64,000 nucleotides of DNA from JALZKA01 sp963786495. GTDB lineage: Bacteria; Actinomycetota; Thermoleophilia; Solirubrobacterales; 70-9. Below are positions 43,058-51,035 of this stretch, piece by piece. The stretch is taken from contig CAWAZL010000002.1 in NCBI GenBank assembly GCA_963786495.1, positions 248,001 to 312,000 of the forward strand, given 5' to 3'. The notes beneath the pieces are model-generated. The model was not told the origin of the DNA and did no database searches. It saw only the letters and a list, made by a program, of their open reading frames with translations. Made by a program: the position numbers and the translations under genes. Position 1 is the stretch's first letter. Every line of letters starts with the position of its first letter.

Positions 43058-43508
43058 GTTTGCTCATCGCTCGGGGCGGGGATGCCTCCGGCGGTTCGTA
43101 GGTCTCGACCATCTGAAGGAGCTGGAGCATCGTCTCTGAGTGTTGGTGCTCATGGGCGAGGATCAGCTCGTAGACGAGGCCGCCGTGAAGCAGGCGGTCG
43201 CCGGTGTCCTCAAGCTCGATGCCTTCAAGGACCTCCAGCGTCCGCTCGCGCACCTCGCCCATGTATGAGCGGAGCTCGTCGCCGCGCAAGATCGGCAGCT
43301 CGTTGCGTGTCGCGCGCGGGTTCTCGATCGCGTCGTAGAACCGGCCGAGATCGCCGTCCATCGGCTCGCGCCCGCCGATCGTCTGGACGAGCCAAAGCTC
43401 CTCGAAGTTCGCGATATGGCCGAGGTCCCAGGCCAACGGCGAGAGGATGTCCGAATAAACCCGGTTGAGCTGTTCATCGGTGAGCGGCTCGACGAGCAGC
43501 AGCGTCAT
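43053..43508 (-). CDS. egtB: EgtB N-terminal half (DinB-like iron-binding domain)
   Basis: 151 residues of the DinB_2 four-helix domain of EgtB. Iron ligands of the family are present: His31 in LAWDLGHIANFEE and His119/His123 in the HEHQHSE motif (HxxxHxE). The last residues PPEASPPRAMSKP are the normal Pro-rich linker. Similarity extends about 20 codons upstream of ATG 43508 (DQIAERLTEARR) without a normal start codon in frame, so the 5' end may carry an indel. Together with the downstream gene it equals one ordinary EgtB. egtA, egtC and egtE are not in the window. Confidence 0.87.
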   Translation of the reverse strand: MTLLLVEPLTDEQLNRVYSDILSPLAWDLGHIANFEELWLVQTIGGREPMDGDLGRFYDAIENPRATRNELPILRGDELRSYMGEVRERTLEVLEGIELEDTGDRLLHGGLVYELILAHEHQHSETMLQLLQMVETYEPPEASPPRAMSKP

Positions 43509-43634
43509 TCGCCGCGCCTCGGTGAGGCGCTCCGCGATTTGGTCCTTCAGATCGGTCCGGGTCTGCGAGGTCGCGATGATGAAACCCTAGTTACCCGAGT
43601 CGCACTGGCGTTACGCGGGAGTTATCCCTTAACC

Positions 43635-43697
43635 GGTGCCAGACACCGTTCAGTTCGATCTCCGGATGCCAGGCACCGTTCCGGTGCCAGGCACCGG
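43635..43697. repeat. Cluster of three family B palindromes
   Basis: GGTGCCAGACACC (43635-43647), GATGCCAGGCACC (43665-43677) and GGTGCCAGGCACC (43683-43695, extended to CCGG on both sides), 30 and 18 bp apart, in the 213-bp divergent gap between egtB and an SDR gene. The rest of the gap shows nothing I can name. Confidence 0.8.
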
Positions 43698-43721
43698 TTA
43701 CTCCACTAGGCTCCCGCCGCT

Positions 43722-44489
43722 ATGGAAGTCAACGGCGCGAGCGCGCTCATCTCAGGCGGGGCCTCAGGACTGGGCGAAGCCACAACCCGGCGCCTGCATG
43801 CGGCCGGAGCGAACGTCGTGATCTCAGACCTCGACGCCGGCAAAGGAGAGGCTCTGGCCTCCGAACTCGGCGAGCGCGCGAGCTTCGTCGAGGCGAACGT
43901 GATGGACGAGGAGCAGGTTCAAGCAGCGGTCGACTCGGCCGCCGCGGCCGAGGGCGGGCTTCGCATCTCGGTCTGCTGCGCCGGGATCGGCTGGGCGCAG
44001 CGAACGGCGTCCAAGCAGGGCCCCCACAACCTCGAATACTTCTCGAACGTCGTGAAGGTGAACCTGATCGGCACGTTCAACGTGCTTCGCCTCGCTGCAA
44101 CCGCGATGTCCGAGAACGAGCCGGACGAAGACGGCGAGCGCGGCGTATGCGTGAACACAGCGTCCATCGCCGCCTTCGACGGCCAGATCGGCCAGACCGC
44201 TTACGCGGCGTCCAAAGCCGGGATCGTCGGCCTCACCCTTCCGGCCGCCCGCGACCTTGCGGGGCGCGGAATCCGCGTGAACACCATTGCGCCGGGCCTC
44301 TTCGACACGCCTCTCTTGGCCGCCCTTCCCGAGGAGAACCGCCAGGCGCTGGGCGCCGGCATCCCGTTCCCCTCGCGCCTCGGCGTCCCGGACGAGTTCG
44401 CACACCTGGCGATCTCGATCATCGAGAACCAGATGCTGAACGGCGAAACGATCCGCCTCGACGGCGCGATCCGCATGCCGCCGAAGTAG
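43722..44489 (+). CDS. Short-chain dehydrogenase/reductase (3-hydroxyacyl-CoA dehydrogenase type 2-like)
   Basis: Classical SDR of 255 residues: ALISGGASGLGEATTRRL, DLDAGKGEALA, CCAGIGWAQRT, Ser in VNTASIAAFDGQIGQTAYAASKAGI (YxxxK is YAASK), IRVNTIAPGLFDTPLLAALP and the C-terminal NGETIRLDGAIRMPPK. The LNGE.IRLDGA.R end matches HSD17B10-type 3-hydroxyacyl-CoA dehydrogenases. Probably acts in fatty-acid or sterol oxidation. Confidence 0.87.
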   Translation: MEVNGASALISGGASGLGEATTRRLHAAGANVVISDLDAGKGEALASELGERASFVEANVMDEEQVQAAVDSAAAAEGGLRISVCCAGIGWAQRTASKQGPHNLEYFSNVVKVNLIGTFNVLRLAATAMSENEPDEDGERGVCVNTASIAAFDGQIGQTAYAASKAGIVGLTLPAARDLAGRGIRVNTIAPGLFDTPLLAALPEENRQALGAGIPFPSRLGVPDEFAHLAISIIENQMLNGETIRLDGAIRMPPK

Positions 44490-44505
44490 CGGTGCGCAGC
44501 AGTCT

Positions 44506-45345
44506 TCAGAGCACGAAGTTGATCAGCGCCGCGGCGCCGCCCAGCCCGATTACGGCCCCGCCGATATCGGCGTAGAGGCGATCCGCTTGGCTCCGCGAGC
44601 CTTCGCGCAGGCGCGTCCGCGAGCGCGGGAGCTTCTGCCTCGAGAGGCTCCTCGACCTCGGCCAGCGGTCCGCTGAGAGTTGCGCGTCGTAACCGAGCCC
44701 GTTTCCCTTGCGCCTCCGCTCCTGGCGCGCGGCGCGTGAGCTCGGATTCCTCGGCCTCGCGGAAGAACGCGGATCTGCTCGGGCGTCGGGTCGGCCGCTC
44801 GTCGTAACCGGCTTCCGATCCGGTCGTCCTCGTCGTCGTCTTCGTCGTCGAGTCTTCCTCTGGGCTGTCGTCAGCTCATCCTCGGCCTCGCCCGCTTCGT
44901 CAAGCCTTCGACCTCGCCTGCCAGGAGGATCTGGCCGATCCCGGATGGTGGCTGGTGATGATGCGCCTTTGCCGGAGGAGCTTCGACCAGCCGGAGTTCC
45001 GGTTCGTCAGCTCCTCGTGCGCGAAGCGCTCCTCACTCTGGAGAGCGCTCGGCGAACGCCTCAGCTCCGTGCGCAGCGCCCTGACGCCTCTGCGAAGCCT
45101 TCGCGCGCTCGGCAGGGCCGCTCGGCCTGCTCGACTCGCCACGTCTCGGCTATCGCCTGGTCGCGCCCGGCATCTCGATGCGTCGCTCACCCTCGCTCGG
45201 GTTTGCCCAACATTGTCTTCGCGCCGTCGGTGGACTCAGGAGTTCTCTTGAGCGCCTGCGCGTGTTCCTCAGCAGCCGAGCTGAACGTCGCGGGCATCCC
45301 TTCCGGAGGTATCTCCGAACGGGCTTGCGCTTCGCGCTTAGCCAT
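44506..45345 (-). pseudogene. Decayed or frame-broken coiled-coil protein with C-terminal membrane helix
   Basis: No frame stays open across this 840 bp, but the minus strand shows pieces of one protein: ATG 45345 MAKREAQARSEIPPEGMPATF...KTMLGKPERG, then in other frames ERRIEMPGATR, RDQAIAETWRVEQAE, SALQSEERFAHEELTNRNSGW, and finally YADIGGAVIGLGGAAALINFVL before TGA at 44506-44508. The tail is a good membrane helix. At least five frame changes. The plus-strand frame 44708-45721 is an artefact of GC bias. Product unknown. Confidence 0.5.
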
Positions 45346-45374
45346 GCGCGGGAAGCTAGACCGTCGACGACAGA

Positions 45375-45460
45375 GGGGTCGGACCCCAAGGCGACTGTGG
45401 GGTCAGACCCCCACGGGCGTCGAGCCGGGTTCAGTTCGCACGGTTCAGGGGTCAGACCCC
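45375..45460. repeat. Three family A palindromes
   Basis: GGGGTCGGACCCC (45375-45387), GGGGTCAGACCCC within GTGGGGTCAGACCCCCAC (45397-45414) and GGGGTCAGACCCC (45448-45460). They fill the 124-bp gap between the decayed gene's start and the stop of the next SDR. Confidence 0.85.
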
Positions 45461-45469
45461 GGTTCTGGG

Positions 45470-46378
45470 TTAGACGCGGACCTTCTCACGCTCCGGGACG
45501 GAGGCGGCGACGCCAAGCAGCGGGTCTTGGCCGTCGAGGCCGCCGTTGGCCGGGTCGGCCAGGCGGATCGCTTCGGCGAGGTGCTTCGAGCGCATCGCGC
45601 GAAGCTCGGTCAAAGGCTGCATGACGCCCCTGATCGCGAGCGCGCCACCCACGAAGCGGGGAGCCCACAGGCGGCCCGAGCGGCGCTCGATTCCGCGATC
45701 GATCGCGTCGACCGCAGCTGAGAGCGGCACGGCCTTGCGGATCTGCGCCGGCATGATGCCCTCCATCGCCTTGGTGGAGGGGTGTTCGAAGCTGGCCTTG
45801 ACGAGATCGGTCTCGATGAAGCCGAAGTAGGCGCATCCGGCGCGCGCCCCGGTCGGCGCCATCTCGACGCGAAGCGAATTGGTGAGTCCCTCCACTCCGG
45901 CCTTCGACGCGGCATATGGGCCCATGAGCGGCGCGTGGGCGACCGCTGCCAGCGAGGCGATGTTGAGCAGGTAGCCCTTGCGCTCGATGACATGCGGCAG
46001 GACGGCGCGGTCAGTGCGCCAGACGCCGAACAGGTTCACGTTCATGGTCCGCTCGATCTGCTCAGGCGGAGCGGTGATCAGCGAGCCGACGGTGTGGATG
46101 CCGGCGTTCGCGACCGCGATGTCGATGCCGCCGAAGGCCGCAACGGTGCCCTTGACGGCTCGCTCGAGCGCCTCCGTGTCGGTGACGTCGGCCTCGAACC
46201 ACGCCGCGCGGTCGCCGAGCTTTGCGGCGCGCTCCTCAAGGAGGTCGGGCTCCAGGCCGACCAGGGCGACGTTCGCGCCCTTCGAGTGCATCCGCTCAAC
46301 GACTCCGCCCCCGATTCCACGGGCCGCGCCGGTGACGAGGACGGTGCGCCCGTTCACGTCGAACGTGCGGCGGGCCAT
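45470..46378 (-). CDS. SDR family oxidoreductase, second gene of a monooxygenase operon
   Basis: 302 residues: VLVTGAARGIGGGVVERM, ADVTDTEALERAV, VANAGIHTVGSL, Ser in LLNIASLAAVAHAPLMGPYAASKAGVEGL (YAASK) and a long C-terminal region. Its ATG overlaps the monooxygenase stop (TGATG), so the two are coupled. Pairing of a Baeyer-Villiger monooxygenase with an SDR resembles the mycobacterial mymA operon. Likely oxidises an alcohol to the ketone used by the monooxygenase. Confidence 0.85.
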   Translation of the reverse strand: MARRTFDVNGRTVLVTGAARGIGGGVVERMHSKGANVALVGLEPDLLEERAAKLGDRAAWFEADVTDTEALERAVKGTVAAFGGIDIAVANAGIHTVGSLITAPPEQIERTMNVNLFGVWRTDRAVLPHVIERKGYLLNIASLAAVAHAPLMGPYAASKAGVEGLTNSLRVEMAPTGARAGCAYFGFIETDLVKASFEHPSTKAMEGIMPAQIRKAVPLSAAVDAIDRGIERRSGRLWAPRFVGGALAIRGVMQPLTELRAMRSKHLAEAIRLADPANGGLDGQDPLLGVAASVPEREKVRV

Positions 46379-47943
46379 CAGGAGACCTCAGCGAGCTCGG
46401 GGTGGTCAGGCGCAGCGGGGGCATCGGCTCCGGCGGCGGCCCACTCGTACTCGCCCGGGTCGAGCTTTCGGGTCTGCTCGTAGAAGCGGAAAGTCTCGCC
46501 AGGCCACAGGGTGATGTTGCGACCCTGCGCGTCGAGGTACCAGCTCTTGCAGCCGCGCGACCAGACGGCGTCGCCGAGGTCGGCCTGCATCTTCGAGTTG
46601 TAGGCGTCCTGGGCGCTCTTGGCCGGTGAGACCGACGCACCCCGGCGCCGCGCCTCCTCGATCGCCTGGACGACCAGTCGGATCTGGCACTCGATCATGA
46701 AGACGACCGAGTTGTGTCCAAGGCCCGTGTTGGGGCCAAGCAGAAAGAAGAGGTTCGGGAAGCCGGCGATCATCGTGCCGCGGTGTGCCTGGATGCCCTC
46801 GCGTTGCCAGAGCTCGGCAAGCATCTGGCCGTCCTCGCCGGTGATCTCGACCGATGAGGCCATTGCCTGCGTGTCGAAGCCGGTGCCGTAGATGATCACG
46901 TCGACTTCGCGCGTGGTGCCGTCCTCAGTCGTGATCGAACGCGGGCCGACGCTTGCGATCGGATCGGTGACCACGTCTGCGTTCGGCTGGTCGAGCGCCT
47001 TGTAGTAGGTGTTCGACATCAGGAGGCGCTTGCAGCCGAACTCGTATCCGGGCGTGAGTTTTTCGCGCTTGACCGGGTCCTTCACCTGGCGCTCGAGGTT
47101 CTTCATGCCGGCGCGCTCGAACAGTCGGCCGAAGCGCTTCGAGGTGATCGCGCGGTACATCACGAGCTCGAGGTACCAGTAGAGGCCGCGGCGGTAAGCG
47201 CGCTGAAGAATCGGGAAGCGGCGATAGAGCCTGCGCTCGAATTTCGGTATGCGGCGGTCGAGCTTCGGCAGCACCCACGGCGCGGTGCGCTGGTAGAGGT
47301 CGAGCTGGCCGACCTCGGGCGCGATCGCCGGGACGATCTGGATCGCCGAGGCGCCCGTCCCGATCACGGCGACCTTTTTGCCTCTGAGATCCACGGAATG
47401 GTCCCACTCGGCAGAGTGGAAGGCGGGGCCTTCAAAGCTCTCAAGTCCCTGAAGATGCGGCTTCGCCGGAACGTGAAGTCCACCGATGCCGGAGATCAGG
47501 AAGCGGGCCGTGAGCTCTTCACGGCCGTCCGGTCCCTCTCCGACGCAGTTCCAGAGGCCCGCGGCCTCGTCCCAAGTCGCGCTGACGGCGCGGAAGCCAA
47601 AGCGGAGGTGAGGCCGAACGCCGTACTTATCGGTGACGCCCTCGAGGTACTCGCGGATCTCGGGCTGGGGCGCGTACATCTCGGACCAGTCCGGGTTCTG
47701 CTCGAACGAGAACGAGTACATATGCGAGGGCACGTCGCACGCGCAGCCCGGGTAGGTGTTCTCGCGCCAGGTACCGGCGACCTCGTGGGCCTTGTCGAAG
47801 ACGACGAAATCCTCGATCCCGGCCTCCTTGAGCTTGATCGCGGCGCCGATGCCGCTGAAGCCGGTCCCGACGATGACGACCTCGTGGTCGGGTCGAGTAG
47901 CGGAGACGGTCGAATCGGCGGGGCTGGTGGCGGTGTCAGGCAT
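46378..47943 (-). CDS. Flavin-containing Baeyer-Villiger monooxygenase
   Basis: 521 residues. First Rossmann motif VGTGFSGIGAAIKL, BVMO fingerprint FEGPAFHSAEW (FxGxxxHxxxW), second Rossmann motif IGTGASAIQI and late ATG-like motif IYGTGFDTQA. Uses FAD and NADPH to insert oxygen next to a carbonyl. N-terminal linker MPDTATSPADSTVSATRP is probably disordered. First gene of a two-gene operon, divergent from a TetR regulator with two operator-like palindromes between them. Confidence 0.9.
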   Translation of the reverse strand: MPDTATSPADSTVSATRPDHEVVIVGTGFSGIGAAIKLKEAGIEDFVVFDKAHEVAGTWRENTYPGCACDVPSHMYSFSFEQNPDWSEMYAPQPEIREYLEGVTDKYGVRPHLRFGFRAVSATWDEAAGLWNCVGEGPDGREELTARFLISGIGGLHVPAKPHLQGLESFEGPAFHSAEWDHSVDLRGKKVAVIGTGASAIQIVPAIAPEVGQLDLYQRTAPWVLPKLDRRIPKFERRLYRRFPILQRAYRRGLYWYLELVMYRAITSKRFGRLFERAGMKNLERQVKDPVKREKLTPGYEFGCKRLLMSNTYYKALDQPNADVVTDPIASVGPRSITTEDGTTREVDVIIYGTGFDTQAMASSVEITGEDGQMLAELWQREGIQAHRGTMIAGFPNLFFLLGPNTGLGHNSVVFMIECQIRLVVQAIEEARRRGASVSPAKSAQDAYNSKMQADLGDAVWSRGCKSWYLDAQGRNITLWPGETFRFYEQTRKLDPGEYEWAAAGADAPAAPDHPELAEVS

Positions 47944-47998
47944 TGGGTCGAAGCATCTCCTGAAGGTGGATTTCGTGGCTATGTGCGGATCTACACGG

Positions 47999-48027
47999 TT
48001 ACACTACTGTAAGTTACACTGGTGTAG
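47999..48027. promoter_or_regulatory. Twin palindromes between TetR and monooxygenase, likely operators
   Basis: TTACACTACTGTAA (47999-48012) and TTACACTGGTGTAG (48014-48027), centres 15 bp apart, in the 100-bp divergent gap. The spacing suits two TetR dimers side by side and control of both directions. Confidence 0.6.
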
Positions 48028-48043
48028 CCTAGCATAGGAAGAG

Positions 48044-48670
48044 ATGGAAGCAAGCGCCCCCACCAAGAGCCCCCGCCTCACTGGCCCGCAGCGGCGCGAG
48101 CAGATCCTGGACGTCACCAAAGCGCTTGCGGGAGAGCGCGGATTCCACGCCGTCTCGATCGACGCGGTGGCACGCCGCGCTGGGATCACGCGGCCTGTCG
48201 TCTACACGCACTTCGACGACCTCACCGGCCTCTTGCGCGCGATGGTCGACCGCGAGGGCGCACGCGCCGTCCAGCAACTCATGGCCCTCATCCCCCACGA
48301 ATCCGACACCGACGACCCAGCCGCGATGCTGATGGGATCCCTGCGCGCATTTCTCGAGGCGGTCAGCGACGACCCGGTCACCTGGCGGCTCGTCCTGGTC
48401 CCGGCCGAAGGAACGCCTGAGGTCCTGCGCGAGCGCGCCATCCAGATCCGCGCCGCCGTGACCCAGCAGCTCGCCGCAATCGTCCCGACTGCGCTCGCCG
48501 GCGGCAGCACCGAGCCGTCGCCGGACCCCGAGCTGACCGCGCTCACGCTTCAGGCGGTGGCCGAGGAAGCCGCGCGGCTGATCCTCGAGCGCCCGGACGA
48601 GTACTCGATCGAGCGCGTCATGGCACACACCGAGTGGATGCTCGGGCTGCTTGGCCTTCGGACTCGATAG
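48044..48670 (+). CDS. TetR family transcriptional regulator
   Basis: 208 residues: N-terminal HTH RREQILDVTKALAGERGFHAVSIDAVARRAGITRPVVYTHF (shown here by its ends RREQIL and RPVVYTHF) and a helical ligand-binding domain. AGGAAGAG lies before ATG 48044. Divergent from the monooxygenase/SDR operon that it most likely represses until a ketone or lipid ligand appears. Confidence 0.88.
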   Translation: MEASAPTKSPRLTGPQRREQILDVTKALAGERGFHAVSIDAVARRAGITRPVVYTHFDDLTGLLRAMVDREGARAVQQLMALIPHESDTDDPAAMLMGSLRAFLEAVSDDPVTWRLVLVPAEGTPEVLRERAIQIRAAVTQQLAAIVPTALAGGSTEPSPDPELTALTLQAVAEEAARLILERPDEYSIERVMAHTEWMLGLLGLRTR

Positions 48671-48682
48671 ACCGCCGCGGAG

Positions 48683-49720
48683 CTAGCCGCCGATGCGGCC
48701 GTTGTCGAAGACCAGGTTCTCCCAGTCGTTGACGTGCGCGGGAATGGTGTCTACGGCGTCACCGTCGCCGTTCACGTCTGCCGCGACGGTGCCGGCGTCG
48801 ATGTCGTAGGGCTCGAATGGCGGGAAAGGAGGCGTGATGTATGGGTAGTCGTCGCAGTCCCAATCGACGTTCGCGGCCGCTCCGTCCGGTCCCTCAGGCG
48901 ACACGTACTGAAAGCCGCCGCTGCCATTCGGGCAGAAGTAGCGCACGAGCATGGTCGAGAGGAACGCCTCACCAGCCGGCGTCGACTGAAGGCCGTGGAC
49001 CTCGGACATCGTCGCCTCGGAGAGCGCATCGATCGGGTAGCGGTTGTAGTCGAGGATCAAGTCGTGGGGCGAGTCGTTCTCGGCCAAGAGGCCCGACATG
49101 ACGCTGTAGCTGCTGATCCCGCCGTGATCGAGCCCGAACGTGTGCCCCAGCTCGTGCATCGCGACGTGGCCGAACCCGCCGCCGCCATTGACGTCGATGA
49201 GGAAGTCCGTATCGGTTGCGACGCCCGCCGCCCCGCCACAGATCTCACCCGGATCCGTGATCAAGGCGTGATGGAAGGCCTTGAAGCGCTTGGCCTTGAA
49301 CGGCGCCTGGCTCAGGTGGCCAGGGTTAAGGCAGGGCTGGTTGATGTTGACGTGCTGCGAGCCCCCGAGGTCGTAGTCGGTCCCGCCCGGGCAAGTGCGG
49401 CCGGCGTCGATATGGAGACGGACGCCGTTGGGGCCGCCGGGGTTCTGAACCGCTCCACCGGCCATCGCCTCGGTGAAGTCGTCGAGCTCATCGCACGAGA
49501 TGTCGTTCGGGCCCGTGTCGTCGGAGTAGTCGATCTCGATGAAGACGTCCTTGAGCTTCGGCTTCGCGCCATGCTTCTTCAGGTTCTCGACGCTCTTCGT
49601 CTTGCCCAGCTCCCACTTGGTCGGCAACCCATCGCCGTCGGGATCGGCGGCCAGGGCAGGCGCGGCGAGCGCCATGCAGGCAGCGACGGCAGATGCGACG
49701 ATCGTCAGGCGATTAGGCAT
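48683..49720 (-). CDS. Secreted metzincin-type zinc protease
   Basis: 346 residues. Signal peptide MPNRLTIVASAVAACMALAA with cleavage near ALAADP. Mature start DPDGDGLPTKWE is a thrombospondin-type-3-like calcium site. Zinc motif HELGHTFGLDH (HExxHxxGxxH, 189-199) with a later Met-turn candidate (YSVMSGL, about 205-211). A second D-rich loop DVNGDGDAVD lies near the C-terminus. Substrate unknown. Start chosen at ATG 49720 because the longer frame would disrupt the signal peptide. Confidence 0.85.
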   Translation of the reverse strand: MPNRLTIVASAVAACMALAAPALAADPDGDGLPTKWELGKTKSVENLKKHGAKPKLKDVFIEIDYSDDTGPNDISCDELDDFTEAMAGGAVQNPGGPNGVRLHIDAGRTCPGGTDYDLGGSQHVNINQPCLNPGHLSQAPFKAKRFKAFHHALITDPGEICGGAAGVATDTDFLIDVNGGGGFGHVAMHELGHTFGLDHGGISSYSVMSGLLAENDSPHDLILDYNRYPIDALSEATMSEVHGLQSTPAGEAFLSTMLVRYFCPNGSGGFQYVSPEGPDGAAANVDWDCDDYPYITPPFPPFEPYDIDAGTVAADVNGDGDAVDTIPAHVNDWENLVFDNGRIGG

Positions 49721-49779
49721 TGCACACTCCAAACGCCTTATCGGCCAAGAGCGCGGTCTTCATGACCCGCCGGCCAGCC

Positions 49780-50730
49780 CTAGCCCGACGTGCCGGTCGC
49801 CTCCGGGTCGATGTAGACCTCCTTGAGCCAGGCGGGCAGGTGTTTCTCCGAGCCGACGTACTCTCCCCACTCGTCGCGCATTGTTTCGAGCGGGATCACA
49901 CGTACGTCATTCGGGCGCGACAGCCGGTGTGGCAGCCGCTCGACCGAGCTTGGGCGCCGGATGTTCTTCTCAGACGGCGGCGTCCCCACCCGGCCCGCGT
50001 GGCTGCCCGACGAGATCGCGTAGCGCCCGGTTGCAGGCGACCACGCCGGCTTGCCGGCGAACCAGCCCGTGTCATTGACCGGATCGCTGGTGTCGCCGTT
50101 GTAGCCGTGGTGTGAGCTGGCGCGCTCCTCGACCCCGCCGGGAGTGATCTTCACCTGGAAGCTCTCCCAATCGCTCTCATGCCAGCCCCGGTTGCCGAAG
50201 GCATCGCTGTCGAACGGAGCGGTGCGGCTATCCGGGTAGTAGGCCCAGTACTGGAGGTAGAGATTGCCCTCCGCATCGCCGCCGCACTGGGCTGCCGGCG
50301 GTCGCGGGTCCTCCGGATCACGGCAGTCGATGACGTGCGAAAAAAGCGTGACCGGCTCGCCCGCATCGCTCTCGCTCACGCGCCCCGCCTCCGCCCCTTC
50401 GGAGCACGCGTTCTCGCGGCAGGTGCGCCAGTCGATCGGCAGGACTCGCATTCCCTTCTCGTACTCGAGTAGCGGCACGTGGTCAGCGACCAAGTCGCCG
50501 AGCTCCGACCCGTACGCCACCGTCAGTGCCGAGGCCCGCTCGTCGCATCCCTCGCCTAGGTCCACGACGCAGACGAGCTTGCCCACCAGGGTCCGAGCGA
50601 GCCCGGCGCCCGGCACGACGCCGGCTGCCACCATCGCCGCGAACGCGATCGAAACCACCAACACGACCCCGAGCCACTCAGGGCTCGCCTGCCCGCGATC
50701 GTCTCGCAGCGCATGGAGTCGCACACACAC
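49780..50730 (-). CDS. Vps62/NPP1-like protein with a prepilin-type N-terminus
   Basis: 316 residues. The N-terminus DDRGQASPEWLGVVLVVSIAFAAMVAAG looks like a TadE/Flp-type prepilin signal: Gly before Q, Glu at +5 and an uninterrupted hydrophobic helix. The rest resembles secreted Vps62-related/NPP1-like proteins (LQYWAYYPDS, GWHESDWESFQVKI, SSHHGYNGD, HAGRVGTPP). It is 59 bp upstream of the metzincin gene on the same strand, so both may be exported together. GTG start; exact start uncertain. Confidence 0.55.
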   Translation of the reverse strand: MCVRLHALRDDRGQASPEWLGVVLVVSIAFAAMVAAGVVPGAGLARTLVGKLVCVVDLGEGCDERASALTVAYGSELGDLVADHVPLLEYEKGMRVLPIDWRTCRENACSEGAEAGRVSESDAGEPVTLFSHVIDCRDPEDPRPPAAQCGGDAEGNLYLQYWAYYPDSRTAPFDSDAFGNRGWHESDWESFQVKITPGGVEERASSHHGYNGDTSDPVNDTGWFAGKPAWSPATGRYAISSGSHAGRVGTPPSEKNIRRPSSVERLPHRLSRPNDVRVIPLETMRDEWGEYVGSEKHLPAWLKEVYIDPEATGTSG

Positions 50731-50786
50731 TCCAAGCCCGCTTCACGTCGCGAGTCACAAACGCCGTGCACCGATACGGTGTCGGA

Positions 50787-51035
50787 ATGAGTCCGGACCT
50801 ACCCGAGTTGCCAAAGAAGGAAGGCCGCGGCTGGAAGAGCTACGCGCTTGGCTTCGCCGGCCTCGTCCTGGCGATCCTCATCCTCCAGAACGCCCAAGAG
50901 GTCGAGGTGAAGTTCCTCTTCATCAACACGACGATCCCCTTGATCTTCGCATTGCTTCTCGCGGGTGGGCTGGGCGCCCTGATCGGCTGGGCGACTCCGC
51001 GCGTGCGCCGCGGCGGGCCGGACAAGGTCGACTAG
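50787..51035 (+). CDS. LapA/DUF1049 small membrane protein
   Basis: 82 residues with two membrane helices (about 18-36 and 48-68) around the diagnostic FLFINTTIPLIFALLLAGGLGALIG stretch (here FINTTIPL). This is the lipopolysaccharide assembly protein A domain; in gram-positive relatives its role is unknown. ATG 50787 chosen; the longer open frame upstream lacks membrane or domain signal. Its stop overlaps the convergent pntB stop by 4 bp. Confidence 0.8.
   Translation: MSPDLPELPKKEGRGWKSYALGFAGLVLAILILQNAQEVEVKFLFINTTIPLIFALLLAGGLGALIGWATPRVRRGGPDKVD

Noticed and set aside
43635..43697. Regularly repeated palindromes as a possible CRISPR array
   Set aside because: Units are only 13 bp, the spacing is irregular (30 and 18 bp), and there are only three copies and no cas genes.
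44708..45721. Plus-strand ORF of 337 codons over the decayed gene and into the SDR
   Set aside because: Arg/Ser/Pro-rich, no domain; it also crosses the 3' end of a real SDR gene on the other strand.
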